Shown: piece after piece, positions 10,993 through 20,557 of the stretch | Numbering within the stretch: the stretch's first letter is position 1 | How the letters are laid out: each line of letters starts with the position of its first letter | NCBI GenBank assembly: GCA_964609385.1 | Contig: CAZSSM010000025.1 | Span: 14,885 to 78,884 of the forward strand | Direction of reading: 5' to 3' | Length of the DNA stretch: 64,000 nt | Origin: CAZSSM01 sp964609385 | GTDB lineage: Bacteria; Planctomycetota; Planctomycetia; Isosphaerales; Isosphaeraceae | Program-made: the position numbers and the translations under genes | The notes under the pieces: model-generated | Seen by the model: the letters and a program-made list of their open reading frames with translations, nothing else | What the model was told of the DNA's origin: nothing | Database searches by the model: none

Positions 10993-12663
10993 ATGACGCG
11001 ACGACATCCTCAGAATCCACGGGGTCTTCGTTGTTGGCTCCCCGCCCATCTCGCCCTCATCGTGGCCCTCGGCGGCCTTGCGGGCTTGGGCTCGGCCTGG
11101 GGGATCGGGATCGCGCCGTCTTCAGCGCGGGCCGACGGCAACGGCCAGGTTGATGCCGAGGCCTCGACGACTGAATCGTCCGAGTTCGGCGATGGCGAGC
11201 GGCTCTTCGCGCTCAAGGTCCTGCCGGTTCTGCGCGACAAGTGCTTCGCCTGCCACGGGGGCTCTGAGGACCGCCTGGAGGCCGGGCTCGACCTGACCAG
11301 CCGCGACGAGTTGCTCTTCGGCAGCGTGGAGTCCGAAGAAGTTCTCGTGCCCGGCGACTCGTCGAGAAGCCTGCTCTACGAAGTCGTCACCTGGACCCAC
11401 GACCAGAAGCGCTACCGGATGCCACCCAAGGAGGCCGACCGGCTCAGCGAGGAGCAGACCTGGTGGATCCGCGACTGGATCGACGCCGGGGCTCCCTGGC
11501 CCGAACCGGACCGGATCGAGGCGATCGTCGAGGCGGAAGATGACGGGGTCCGCGTGTCCACCTCGGGCGGCCTGAGCCCCGACTGGACCGAACGTCGCTA
11601 CAAGCCCCAGGATCTCTGGGCCTATCAAGAATTTCAAGATCCACCCATCCCTGACACGCCAAGCGCCACGCACCCTATCGACGCATTCCTCAACCGTCAG
11701 CTCGAGGCGATCGACCTAGAGCCCGCACCCCGTGCCGACCGGGTCACCTTGATCCGACGGGCCAGCTTCGACCTGATCGGCCTACCCCCGACGCCTGAGC
11801 AGATCGACGCCTTCGTCGAGGACTCCGCGCCCGACGCGATCGCCTTCGCCAAACTCGTCGATCGCCTGCTGGCCAGCCCCCAGTACGGCGAGGCCTGGGG
11901 CCTCCGATGGCTCGACGTGGTCCGCTACGCCGACACCGCCGGCTTCGCCAACGATTACGAACGGCCCAACGCCTGGCGATACCGCGACTACGTCGTCCGC
12001 AGCTTCAACCGCGACACCCCCTATGATCAATTCATCGCCGAGCAACTGGCCGGCGACGAGATCGACCCCAAAGATCCTGAGGCCCTCATCGCCACCGGGT
12101 TCCTCCGGATGGGCCCCTGGGAACACACCGCCATGAGCGTGGCCAAGGTGACCCGCCAGCAGTTCCTCGACGACGTCACCGACGCCGTGGGGCCCGTAAT
12201 ACAGGCCCCCCCCCAGAAAAACGCCCCCAACCCCCACCCCAACATAGACCCCAACACGGCCCCAGCCAACAACCACCAACACGCCCGCTGCAATGCGCCC
12301 GCTGCCACGACCACAAGTTCGACCCGATCCCGACCCGCGACTACTACCGCATCCAGGCCGTCTTCGCCACCACCCAGTTCGCCGAGCCGTCCGCCCCGTT
12401 CCTCGACGACGAGAACACCGAGAGCGGCTTCGACGAGGTCCGCTACCTCAAAGAACGTATCAAGCGGTATCAGGAATACAAACAGCAGATCGATCGCAAA
12501 ATCGTCGAAGCCGAGAAGCGTTGGTACGCCGAACGCGGCCTGGACTACGCGCCACGGTCGGAGAAGCTCAAGGCCGGCGTGCCCGAAGACCAGATCGCCC
12601 CCCGAAGGATCGGTCTCGACCCGGCCGACTTCGGCCTGGACCGGATCGCCCGCAAAACATTGA
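10993..12663 (+). CDS. PSD1 domain protein, N-terminal half (gene broken by insertion)
   Basis: First half of a planctomycete cytochrome-like protein. After a signal peptide ('LALIVALGGLAGLGSAWG') comes the PSCyt1 domain, with the site 'CFACHG' and 'YRMPPKEADRLSEEQ'. PSCyt2/DUF1549 follows: 'DAFLNRQLEAIDLEPA', 'LIRRASFDLIGLPPTPEQ' and 'WGLRWLDVVRYADTAGF'. The reading frame is convincing to 'DDVTDAVG' at 12192. It then enters a C/A-rich stretch and continues out of phase to a stop at 12663, so residues after about 400 are not real family sequence. The rest of the protein lies in another frame (12285-13970). Start taken at 10993, just before the signal peptide. Family function is unknown; exported redox or sulfatase-associated roles have been proposed. 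Confidence 0.7.
   Translation: MTRRHPQNPRGLRCWLPAHLALIVALGGLAGLGSAWGIGIAPSSARADGNGQVDAEASTTESSEFGDGERLFALKVLPVLRDKCFACHGGSEDRLEAGLDLTSRDELLFGSVESEEVLVPGDSSRSLLYEVVTWTHDQKRYRMPPKEADRLSEEQTWWIRDWIDAGAPWPEPDRIEAIVEAEDDGVRVSTSGGLSPDWTERRYKPQDLWAYQEFQDPPIPDTPSATHPIDAFLNRQLEAIDLEPAPRADRVTLIRRASFDLIGLPPTPEQIDAFVEDSAPDAIAFAKLVDRLLASPQYGEAWGLRWLDVVRYADTAGFANDYERPNAWRYRDYVVRSFNRDTPYDQFIAEQLAGDEIDPKDPEALIATGFLRMGPWEHTAMSVAKVTRQQFLDDVTDAVGPVIQAPPQKNAPNPHPNIDPNTAPANNHQHARCNAPAATTTSSTRSRPATTTASRPSSPPPSSPSRPPRSSTTRTPRAASTRSATSKNVSSGIRNTNSRSIAKSSKPRSVGTPNAAWTTRHGRRSSRPACPKTRSPPEGSVSTRPTSAWTGSPAKH
12192..12284 (+). other. C/A-rich low-complexity insertion that shifts the PSD1 frame
   Basis: About 92 bases dominated by C and A, with C runs up to nine ('ggccccccccc') and several A-rich breaks. 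Relatives have about six residues (roughly 'QVFLxQ') between 'TDAVG' and 'PLQCARCHDHKFDP'. Here 92 bases stand in that place, some 74 more than expected, and the phase changes from frame 1 to frame 3. Both flanks match the family. The stretch looks like neither flank, and no inverted repeats or target duplication were seen. It may be a real insertion or a consensus/assembly error. Confidence 0.6.
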
Positions 12664-13970
12664 CACGCCACAACTGGGAGCGCGACCGCTACCAACCCTT
12701 CGCCCTGGCCGTCTACAGCGGCAAGACGCCGAAGGCCCGGTCCTACGAGCGTCGCCAGGCGCGGCCCGAGGACCCCTTGGCCCAAGGCCAACTGGAGCGG
12801 ACCGCCATCCTGACCGGTGGCGACGTCTTCTCGCCGAGCGAGCCGGTCACCCCCGGCGTGCTCAGCGCGTTGCCCGGCTCCAACGACACCGTCGAGCCCA
12901 ACCACTGGAACACGATCCCCGAGGACGTCTCGGGACGCCGACGCGGCTTCGCCGACTGGATCGCCAGTCCAGCCAACACCCTCTCGGCCCGGGTCATGGT
13001 CAACCGGATCTGGCAAGGACACTTCGGCGTCGGCCTGGTCGAGACGGCAAACAACTTCGGCGCCATGGGCGACAAGCCGACCCATCCTGAGTTGCTCGAC
13101 TGGCTGACCTCCCGGTTCGTCGATTCGGGTTGGTCGATCAAGCAGTTGCATCGCCTGATCATGACCAGTCAGGCCTATCAGCGCTCGGCGCATCATCCCG
13201 ATCCCAAGACTCACCTCGAGCGCGATCCGGAGCGGACCAGCTACGCCGCGTTCCGACCCCGTCGTCTGACCGCCGAGGAGATCCGCGACGCAATGCTGGC
13301 CGCCTCAGGCGAGCTGAACCCCGAGCCCGGCGGGGTCCCCGTCCGCCCCGACATCAACTTGGAGGCCGCGCTTCAGCCCCGGATGATCATGGGGACCTAC
13401 GCGCCGGCCTATCAACCCTCGCCCGATCCGGCCCAGCGGCACCGACGGACGATCTACGCGATCCGGATCCGCGGCCTCCGCGACCCGTTCCTGGAGGTCT
13501 TCAACCAGCCCGGCTACGACGAGTCATGCCCCGGGCGCGAGACCTCCACCATCGCCCCCCAGGCCTTCAGCCTCTTCAATGGCCGGTCGACCCACGACCG
13601 CGCCCTGGCCCTGGCCGACCGCCTGATTCGCCAGGCCAAGACCCCCGCGCAGGCGATCGTCAACGCCTTCCGGCTCGTCCACGGCCGACCGCCCGAGCCC
13701 GAGATCCTTCAGGCCTGCCTCGACCACTGGCAGGCCATGACCGAGCGACTCGAAGGGCTGGACCCGCCCAGCAACTCGTTCCCCCAGCAGATCACCCGTG
13801 AGGTCGTTGACGAGAACACCGGCGAGGTCTTTCAGTTCACCGAGATCCTCGAAGGCTATCGCGACTACGTCCCCGACCTCCAAGCCTACCAGGTCGACGC
13901 CCGGACCCGCGCCCTGGCCGACCTCTGCCTCGTCCTGTTCAATTCCAACGCCTTCCTCTACGTCGAATAA
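12285..13970 (+). CDS. PSD1 domain protein, C-terminal half (out of frame with first half)
   Basis: Second half of the broken gene. The family sequence resumes at 12285 with 'PLQCARCHDHKFDPIP', a CxxCH haem-type site. It runs through 'YYRIQAVFATTQFAE' to the C-terminal PSD1/DUF1553 domain: 'FADWIASPANTLSARVMVN', 'RIWQGHFGVGLVETANNFG', 'LDWLTSRFVDSGWSIKQLH' and 'RPRRLTAEEIRDAM'. It ends at the TAA at 13968. The frame is open upstream of 12285 but only through the low-complexity stretch. A separate protein could start only at an internal codon such as ATG 12579. Its strong coding character and close fit to the family suggest recent breakage or a sequence error. The DUF1501 partner follows 51 bases later. 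Confidence 0.75.
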   Translation, partial: PLQCARCHDHKFDPIPTRDYYRIQAVFATTQFAEPSAPFLDDENTESGFDEVRYLKERIKRYQEYKQQIDRKIVEAEKRWYAERGLDYAPRSEKLKAGVPEDQIAPRRIGLDPADFGLDRIARKTLTRHNWERDRYQPFALAVYSGKTPKARSYERRQARPEDPLAQGQLERTAILTGGDVFSPSEPVTPGVLSALPGSNDTVEPNHWNTIPEDVSGRRRGFADWIASPANTLSARVMVNRIWQGHFGVGLVETANNFGAMGDKPTHPELLDWLTSRFVDSGWSIKQLHRLIMTSQAYQRSAHHPDPKTHLERDPERTSYAAFRPRRLTAEEIRDAMLAASGELNPEPGGVPVRPDINLEAALQPRMIMGTYAPAYQPSPDPAQRHRRTIYAIRIRGLRDPFLEVFNQPGYDESCPGRETSTIAPQAFSLFNGRSTHDRALALADRLIRQAKTPAQAIVNAFRLVHGRPPEPEILQACLDHWQAMTERLEGLDPPSNSFPQQITREVVDENTGEVFQFTEILEGYRDYVPDLQAYQVDARTRALADLCLVLFNSNAFLYVE

Positions 13971-14021
13971 CCGATCCTTGTCGCCTTCAATGGGTACGAT
14001 TCACCTGAGAGGAGCCGAGCG

Positions 14022-15491
14022 ATGACGATCCGCGCCCCCCGAGGCCATGCTGACGGTCCGCTCGCCTCGATGAACCGCCGCACGCTGCTTTACGGGCTCG
14101 GGGCGAGCCTGGGGAGCGTCGCCCTCTCGGCCCTCCTGGGCGAGTCGGCCGTCGCCTCCGAGTCTGACGGCTCGGGCTCGGCCCCGTCCGACGGCCCGCT
14201 GACTCCCAAACGGCCCCATCTCCGGGCGCGGGCCAAGTCGTGCATCTTTCTGATGATGGAGGGCGGCCCCAGCCACATCGACACCTTCGACCCCAAGCCG
14301 AAGCTCGGGCAACTGCACCTCCAGGAGTTCGTCCGACGCGACGAGCGGCAGTCGGCCATGGCCAGCGGGACCCGCTACTACGTGGAGAGCCCCTTCGCCT
14401 TCCGGAAGGTCGGTCAGAGCGGCGCCGACATGGCCGTCGAATGGGAGCACCTGGCCAAGGTCGCCGACGAACTCTGCTTCTACCGCGGTTTACAGGCCGA
14501 GTCGGTCAATCACCCGACAGCGATGTATCACATCAACACCGGCAACCGGTTCGGGGGCGACCCAGCGGTCGGCTCGTGGGTCACCTATGGCCTGGGCAGC
14601 GAGAACCGCGACCTGCCCGGCTTCCTCGTCCTACCCGAGCTGTCCTACCCTCAAGGCGGGGCGGCCAACTGGTCCAATGGCTTCCTGCCGGCCCACTTCC
14701 AGGGGACCCCACTGCGCTCGCAGGGCTCGCCGATCCTCGACCTGGAGCCGCCCGTCGGGGTCGACCGCAACCGTCAACGCGCCAATCTCGACCTGTTGGC
14801 CCAACTCAATCAGGCACACCGCGAGTCGGCACCGGCCCCGATCCGCGACGAGTTGTCGGCGCGGATCGCCAGCTATGAATTGGCCTTCCGGATGCAGGTG
14901 CAGGTGCCTGAGCTGCTCGACATCGACGGCGAGGACGAGGCGACGCGCCAGCTCTACGGGATCGGTGAGGAGGCGACCGATGCCTTCGGACGCAAGTGCT
15001 TACTGGCCCGTCGGCTCATCGAGCGTGGGGTCCGGTTTGTCCAGCTCTACAACGGCACTTGGGACTCGCACGACTACATCGCACGGGCGCACAAGGCCTT
15101 GATCCGTGGGGTCGACAAGCCGATCGCCGCCCTGATCACCGACTTGAGGCGTCGAGGCCTGCTCGACGAGACGCTGGTCGTCTGGTGCGGCGAGTTCGGC
15201 CGGAGCCCCGACAACGGGATCCGGGGCGGGACCGCCTACGGTCGCGACCACAACGCCGAAGCGATGACCGTCTGGATGGCCGGCGGCGGGACCAAGGCCG
15301 GTCAGACCGTCGGCGCCACCGATGAGATCGGTGCCCAGGCCGTCGAATGCATCCACCCGATCCGCGACCTCCACGTCACCCTCCTGCACCTGCTCGGCCT
15401 CGACGACAACCGCCTAACTTATTTCCATGCCGGGCGCTTCAAACAACTCTCCCAGTTCGGAGGCCAAGTGATCTCCGAATTGATTGCTTGA
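14022..15491 (+). CDS. DUF1501 domain protein (Tat-exported, sulfatase-like fold)
   Basis: A 489-residue protein with a twin-arginine-type leader ('MNRRTLLYGLGASLGSVAL' from residue 17) and a strong ribosome binding site GAGAGGAG before ATG 14022. DUF1501 hallmarks are 'IFLMMEGGPSHIDTFDPKP' near residue 75, 'WVTYGLGSENRDLPGFLVL', 'GVRFVQLYNGTWDSH' and 'LVVWCGEFGRSPDN'. The last resembles the metal-binding 'GEFGR' of alkaline-phosphatase-superfamily enzymes. DUF1501 and PSD1 genes are nearly always paired in planctomycetes, and here they are separated by 51 bases. The activity is unproven; hydrolysis of sulfated or phosphorylated polymers outside the cytoplasm is a family-level inference. Confidence 0.9.
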   Translation: MTIRAPRGHADGPLASMNRRTLLYGLGASLGSVALSALLGESAVASESDGSGSAPSDGPLTPKRPHLRARAKSCIFLMMEGGPSHIDTFDPKPKLGQLHLQEFVRRDERQSAMASGTRYYVESPFAFRKVGQSGADMAVEWEHLAKVADELCFYRGLQAESVNHPTAMYHINTGNRFGGDPAVGSWVTYGLGSENRDLPGFLVLPELSYPQGGAANWSNGFLPAHFQGTPLRSQGSPILDLEPPVGVDRNRQRANLDLLAQLNQAHRESAPAPIRDELSARIASYELAFRMQVQVPELLDIDGEDEATRQLYGIGEEATDAFGRKCLLARRLIERGVRFVQLYNGTWDSHDYIARAHKALIRGVDKPIAALITDLRRRGLLDETLVVWCGEFGRSPDNGIRGGTAYGRDHNAEAMTVWMAGGGTKAGQTVGATDEIGAQAVECIHPIRDLHVTLLHLLGLDDNRLTYFHAGRFKQLSQFGGQVISELIA

Positions 15492-15531
15492 ACAGGGCCC
15501 AAGATTTATTTTATCTTGCTTTCAATAACGA

Positions 15532-15570
15532 CTGCCACCAGCGTCTTGATTACCAAGACGCTGGTGGCAG
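15532..15570. terminator. Perfect 17-bp hairpin downstream of the DUF1501 gene
   Basis: The arms 'ctgccaccagcgtcttg' (15532-15548) and 'caagacgctggtggcag' (15554-15570) are exact inverted repeats around the 5-base loop 'attac'. It lies 41 bases after the DUF1501 stop, inside an AT-rich stretch. No T-run follows directly, so it is not a textbook intrinsic terminator. It could still end transcription or protect the mRNA 3' end. Confidence 0.6.
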
Positions 15571-15867
15571 CGACATTAATATAATCTAGAGACTATTTAT
15601 CCTATATTCTTACGTCTCCACCTGATCCCTCGTTTCGCCAGGTGACGTGCCTCAAGGTCCGACACCATCGTACTCTTTCCCGAGAACCTCTTGAGCGACC
15701 TGGAGGAGGGGAATCAACCCTAGGCCGGACCGAAACCGTGCGGATTCGCTTCAAAAAAGGGAAAACCGTGGGTGAACTTCCGGACTATACTGAGAGCGAT
15801 CGTGAGCGCAAGCGAACGGTCGCATACCACCCATTTGTTCTCCCATGCCCCCCACAGGAACCGCACC

Positions 15868-16440
15868 ATGCTTCGCACCCTGGCTCTCTCTGCGCTGATC
15901 GCCCTCATCGCGGTCGTCCCCGCCTCGGCCATCACCGTCTTCACCGCCACGCTGACCGGCGATCAGGAAGTGCCCCCGGCGGACACCGATGCCTTTGGAA
16001 CCGCCACCCTCATGCTCAACGACGCCCAGGACCGGCTCGAGATCTCCATCGAGATGACCGGCATCGACCTGGACGGCAATCAGACGGCCGACACGGGCGA
16101 CGACCTGACCGTCGCGCACATTCACCTCGGTGATTTCGGTGAGAACGGCCCGGTCGTCTTCGGCTTCGTCGGCCCCAACAGCGACCTCAACGGTGACCTG
16201 GAGATCGACCCGGTCGCCGGCACGATCGTCAGCGCCTGGGACATCGACGAAGGCAACAACACCACCCTGACCGAACAGTTGGGCAACCTGTTCACCCAAG
16301 GCCTCTACTTCAACATCCACACCGAGGAATTCCCCGGCGGTGAGATCCGAGGCCAGATCATCCCTGAGCCCTCCAGCCTCGCCCTGATCGCCCTGGGTGG
16401 TCTCGGCGGCCTGGTCGCCCTCCGACGCCGGACCCGCTGA
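15868..16440 (+). CDS. CHRD domain PEP-CTERM protein
   Basis: A 190-residue exported protein. The signal peptide is 'LALSALIALIAVVPASA'. The body is one CHRD domain: 'FTATLTGDQEVPPADTD' at the start, 'VAHIHLGDFGENGPVVF' in the middle, and 'YFNIHTEEFPGGEIRGQI' at the end. It finishes with the sorting signal 'PEPSSLALIALGGLGGLVAL' plus an RRRTR tail, which exosortase/archaeosortase-type enzymes recognise and cut. No exosortase gene is in this window. ATG 15868 is the start because it opens the signal peptide and has AGGAA upstream. CHRD was first described in chordin; in bacteria its role is unknown. Confidence 0.9.
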   Translation: MLRTLALSALIALIAVVPASAITVFTATLTGDQEVPPADTDAFGTATLMLNDAQDRLEISIEMTGIDLDGNQTADTGDDLTVAHIHLGDFGENGPVVFGFVGPNSDLNGDLEIDPVAGTIVSAWDIDEGNNTTLTEQLGNLFTQGLYFNIHTEEFPGGEIRGQIIPEPSSLALIALGGLGGLVALRRRTR

Positions 16441-17217
16441 GTCCAGTCTTTCCTGTTTGAACCCCTCTCGGATCGTCCGGACAATCCCACTCTCCCCTAA
16501 CGGCCGATCGGGCGTCCCCTGTACCTGATCGGCCGTGTTCGCTCGAATCCCCGCGATGATCCCGACCGACCGATGCCCGTGGAGCCCGGTCGCCTCTATA
16601 AGATCGTGGACTATGGCCTCGCAATTCGTAGCTGCGTCGAGTCCCGATCAGGATCGGCGGCCCGCCGGCCCAATCTCTCCGATGACCGGTCCGATCCACC
16701 CAATCGTCCTCGGCCAACCGATCCCCGAGCGACCAGTCCTTCCGCAGCATCAGCTTCGATCCGGTCCGTGCAGCCGTCTTTCCGGCCGGATGCACTGCTC
16801 GACCCAGGATCTTGAGCACGGTTTTGCCGATCGCGCATGTCTCGAGGCGCCTTGATCGATCGCCCACGCACCGAACCGTGCGGCCTTCGATGACAATCCG
16901 GCCACCCCACACGACCCTTCGGTCCCTAATGACCCAATCGGACACCTGGTCGGCGGGACAACATCAAGGGGACAAACATCCAAAAGAGCCTAGAAGGTCC
17001 ATGCATGCCGCAATGCATCGATATCGTAACCTTGATGGGTTCCTCCTGAAGTGTTGGGGCTGATCGGGGTTCTGGAGGGACGCATGGATCGTCCCGGCTG
17101 GAACCATCGGGACGTTCTGGCAAAATGGTGCCGTCGACGAGCGACCGGAGTGACCCTTCAGGATCGATCATCGGTCGTCTCGCCCACCTTGAACATCCGC
17201 ACGGAACCGACGCTCCC
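16441..17217. other. Intergenic stretch without a supported gene
   Basis: Nearly 780 bases between the CHRD protein and the acylase. Open frames exist on both strands, but their translations are arginine/proline/serine-rich and lack any motif, signal peptide or ribosome binding site. I see no RNA gene or strong hairpin. Confidence 0.5.
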
Positions 17218-19776
17218 ATGTCCAGCAGCCCCCACGAACCGGCCCATGGCTCCGAGTCCGAAGCGAGCACAACGACCAACCCCTCGGAACCGTCGGTCTC
17301 GACGAACGACACGCGCCCATCCAAGAAGCGTCGGCCGATCCTTCGGTTCTTGGGCCTCGCCTTGATGTTCGTGGTGATCGCGATCGCGGTCGTCGTCTGG
17401 CAACTCCGAGCGCGACTGGTCGGCGGTCTCCCCCCGATCGACGGGGTGATCGCGGTCGATCCGGGGTCGGTCCGTGCGTCGATCACGATCACACGCGATG
17501 CGTTGGGGATCCCGACAATCGTCGCCCAGGACCGCAACGACTTGGCCTTCGGGCTCGGCTTCGTCCACGCCCAAGACCGTTATTTTCAGATGGACCTGAT
17601 CCGTCGAGGCGCTGCTGGGGAACTGGCCGCCCTGCTCGGGCCGATCCCATCGGTCATCGATCGCGACAGGACGATTCGGCTCCACCGGTTCCGCGACGTG
17701 GCGCGACGGGCCATCGCCGATTACGACGCGGAGGACCGTCGGTATCTCGAGGCGTATGTGGCGGGCGTCAACGCCGGCCTGGCCTCGATCGAAACCAAAC
17801 CGTTCGCCTACCAAGTCCTGGGTGGTGAGCCGGAGCCGTGGACGCTCGAGGACTGCCTTCTCGTCGGCGCGGCGATGCACCTGGACCTCAACGACTACGC
17901 CGGCTACGAAGCGCTCTTCGGTGCTGTTGCCGAGGCCCTCCCGACGGAGTTGGTCGCCTTCCTCACTCCGCGCGGTACGCTCGCCTGGGACGACCCACTG
18001 ATCGGCGACCCGATCCCGGAGAACCCGATCCCCGGCCCTGACGTGATCGACCTCCGCGCTGACGTGATGCGACAAACCGTCGCTGAACCGTCCGACGAGC
18101 CCGAAGGCCGGACCGGTTGGCTCGGACCCAACGAGCCCGACGAGCTGGTGCGGGGCAGCAACAGTTGGGTCGTCTCGGGAGCGCACACCGAGCACGGAGC
18201 CGCCTTGGTGGCCAACGACATGCATCTGGGCTTGTCAGTCCCCTGCATCTGGTACCGCGTGGCCTTGGACTGGCCCGACCCGCGCGGTGAAGGCCCCGAC
18301 GATCGGCTGCTCGCCGCCGGCCTGACCATCCCGGGTGGGCCGGCGATGATCGCCGGCAGCAACGGACACATCGCCTGGGCCCTGACCAACTCGGGAGGCG
18401 ACTGGGCCGACCTCGTCGTCCTCGACGACGACGCGAGCGATCCCATCGTCGAGATCGCCGAGGAGGTCATTGAAGTCCGCGACGGGTCCGAGATCCGGAT
18501 CGACATCGAGATCACCCGGTTCGGACCGATCTATGACCGAGACGGTTCGGGGCGTCCGCGGGCCCTCCGATGGCTCGCTCACGACCCCGGAGCGCACAAC
18601 TTGGACCTCGCGCGGATGGTGGAGGTTCTCGACGTCGACGAGGCGCTCGACCTCGCCCCGCTTTGCGGGACGCCCCCGCTAAACGTCTTGGTCGGCGATC
18701 GCGATGGACAGATCGGCTGGACGATCATGGGCCGGATCCCCAGGCGGGTCGGCCGGACCGCCGACGGCCGATTCCCGGCGACCGCCGAGCACGCCGGCAC
18801 CTGGGAGGGATTTCTCGAGCCCGAGGAGTATCCCCGGATCGTCGACCCGCCCGAGGGGTTCCTCTGGACCGCCAACCAGCGACTCGTCGACCGCGACGAC
18901 CTCGATAAGCTCGGAATCGGCCGCTACGACCCAGGTTGCCGAGGCGGCATGATCCACAAACGTCTCGAAGCTCAGGATGTCTTCGATGAAGCGGATATGC
19001 TCGCGATCCAGCTCGACGACCACGCTGTGTTCTGGGAGCGATGGCGCGACCTACTCATCTCAACGCGGGAGGGCAACGCGACTGAGGACCCGCAATACGA
19101 AGCGCTCTTGGAAGCCGTCGAGTCAGGTTGGTCCGGCCGCGCGACGCCCGATGCGGTCGGCTTCCGGATCGTCTGGGAGTTCCGCAACCGAACTATCCGC
19201 GCTGCCGTCGAACCGCTGGTCCGGGCCGCTCTCGAACGTGACCCCAGCCTCACCTACGCCCACCTCCCGCTTGAAGGCCCGGCCTGGACCCTGGTCACCG
19301 AGCGGCCCGAACATCTGCTAGCACCCGGATATGACTCCTGGAACGACCTCCTGACGGCACAGGTCGAGGCGATCCGGGCCGACATCGCGTCCCGAGGGAC
19401 GACGATCGACAACTACAACTGGGGCGAACGGAACAACTTCGTGCTCCAACACCCGTTGAGCTTGGCCGTCCCACCGCTCTCCAAGGCCTTCGCGGTGATC
19501 GGGGCGCCGTTGGACATGCCCGCAATCCCCTGCAACGGCGCGACGTCACACATGCCCCGAATCTACGGCAGCGGCTTCGGAGCCTCCGAGCGGTTCGCCG
19601 TTGCCCCGGGGCACGAAGACAAGGGTTACATGCACATCCCCGGGGGCCAGAGCGAGCATCCCTTCTCCGATTACTACAGCGCCGGTTTCGAGGACTGGGC
19701 GTACGGCAAAGCGAGCCCCTTCTTACCCGGCAAACCCGTCGCCACCCTCCAACTCGTCCCGGAACCTGAGAGCTGA
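17218..19776 (+). CDS. Penicillin acylase family protein (Ntn hydrolase), membrane-anchored
   Basis: An 852-residue protein. Residues 1-40 are polar and are followed by one membrane segment (about 43-62, 'FLGLALMFVVIAIAVVVW'), so the enzyme is likely anchored on the outer face of the inner membrane. 'GIPTIVAQDRNDLAFGLGF' and 'VHAQDRYFQMDLIRRGAAGE' mark the alpha-chain. The autocleavage site is 'RGSNSWVVSG', with S314 as the expected N-terminal nucleophile of the beta-chain. 'NGHIAWALTNSGGDWAD' and 'GGQSEHPFSDYYSAGFEDW' are conserved late motifs. Members hydrolyse amide bonds of beta-lactams, acyl-homoserine lactones or other N-acyl compounds; which one applies cannot be told. It is monocistronic by spacing. 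The ATG at 17218 is preferred over an in-frame upstream start that adds only low-complexity residues. Confidence 0.9.
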   Translation: MSSSPHEPAHGSESEASTTTNPSEPSVSTNDTRPSKKRRPILRFLGLALMFVVIAIAVVVWQLRARLVGGLPPIDGVIAVDPGSVRASITITRDALGIPTIVAQDRNDLAFGLGFVHAQDRYFQMDLIRRGAAGELAALLGPIPSVIDRDRTIRLHRFRDVARRAIADYDAEDRRYLEAYVAGVNAGLASIETKPFAYQVLGGEPEPWTLEDCLLVGAAMHLDLNDYAGYEALFGAVAEALPTELVAFLTPRGTLAWDDPLIGDPIPENPIPGPDVIDLRADVMRQTVAEPSDEPEGRTGWLGPNEPDELVRGSNSWVVSGAHTEHGAALVANDMHLGLSVPCIWYRVALDWPDPRGEGPDDRLLAAGLTIPGGPAMIAGSNGHIAWALTNSGGDWADLVVLDDDASDPIVEIAEEVIEVRDGSEIRIDIEITRFGPIYDRDGSGRPRALRWLAHDPGAHNLDLARMVEVLDVDEALDLAPLCGTPPLNVLVGDRDGQIGWTIMGRIPRRVGRTADGRFPATAEHAGTWEGFLEPEEYPRIVDPPEGFLWTANQRLVDRDDLDKLGIGRYDPGCRGGMIHKRLEAQDVFDEADMLAIQLDDHAVFWERWRDLLISTREGNATEDPQYEALLEAVESGWSGRATPDAVGFRIVWEFRNRTIRAAVEPLVRAALERDPSLTYAHLPLEGPAWTLVTERPEHLLAPGYDSWNDLLTAQVEAIRADIASRGTTIDNYNWGERNNFVLQHPLSLAVPPLSKAFAVIGAPLDMPAIPCNGATSHMPRIYGSGFGASERFAVAPGHEDKGYMHIPGGQSEHPFSDYYSAGFEDWAYGKASPFLPGKPVATLQLVPEPES

Positions 19777-20557
19777 TCTATCCACAGGCAAGCCCGTCCG
19801 TTGTTCGGCTTACGAGGGCCACTCGACGGGCTCGATCACCACTCGGAATCGCCTCGTTCCACTACTTACGAGGCGTGACTGAGTCCAAAACCAAGACCCT
19901 GGACTGGAGGCTCAAAATGAACACAATCGACATTCTAGCGATCACAAAGAACTTTTTCTTCAAAACTTTCAACGAATAGGTTTATATTAGATACTATAAT
20001 TTTTATCTGTGGTGCGATCTCACCATTTCTCTCCCATACATCGAGACCAAAACGGTCGGCTCTTCCGATTGAATCCGTATGCTACTCGACCGCATCGAGG
20101 AGCCGCTCGAAGGTTCCGGATTAGGAACCCTCCTCGGTTGCTGCCGAGGCCTATTCGGAGGCGACAAGTTCTTCAAACAGAGCGTCCTAGAATCACTGTC
20201 GTACACAAACTTCACCATAACTGAAAAATTACCTGTTTAATACACATTCTTCCTAAAGTGTCGCAACGAGCTCAGATCTCATTTCTATTCGAACGAATGG
20301 TCATTCCCCCTTCGGCTCTGGTCAGCGAACGGGGGCACAGTGAATCGGGCTGCTGTTCCTGAACTCGAAAACGCATAAGGTTTGGTTCAACTAGAGCTAC
20401 CGGGGCACAGGCCGAAAGAGACGGGATCCTCAAGGTGCATGGACTTACAACCGGATCGAGACGAATGCGTCCTCGCGGATCCCCCAAGGAATGGGACCGA
20501 CCGCCATGTATCTTATAGGCTAAGGCACATGAACAACGTAGCGATCTGGCTCATCGA
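19777..20557. other. AT-richer gene-poor stretch with two doubtful micro-ORFs
   Basis: This 780-base gap has several AT-rich pockets (19910-20010, 20215-20265) unlike its surroundings. A 20-codon frame at 19917-19979 begins with ATG six bases after a perfect GGAGG. A 53-codon frame at 20079-20240 on the plus strand reads as plausible protein ('LLDRIEEPLEGSGLGTLLG', then 'GLFGGDKFFKQSVLESL') but has no clear ribosome binding site. Both could be decayed pieces of a transferred gene. No insertion-sequence ends were found. Confidence 0.35.

Noticed and set aside
16358..16945. 195-residue minus-strand frame in the gap before the acylase
   Set aside because: Arginine/glycine-rich throughout, no start signal, and partly overlaps the end of the CHRD gene.
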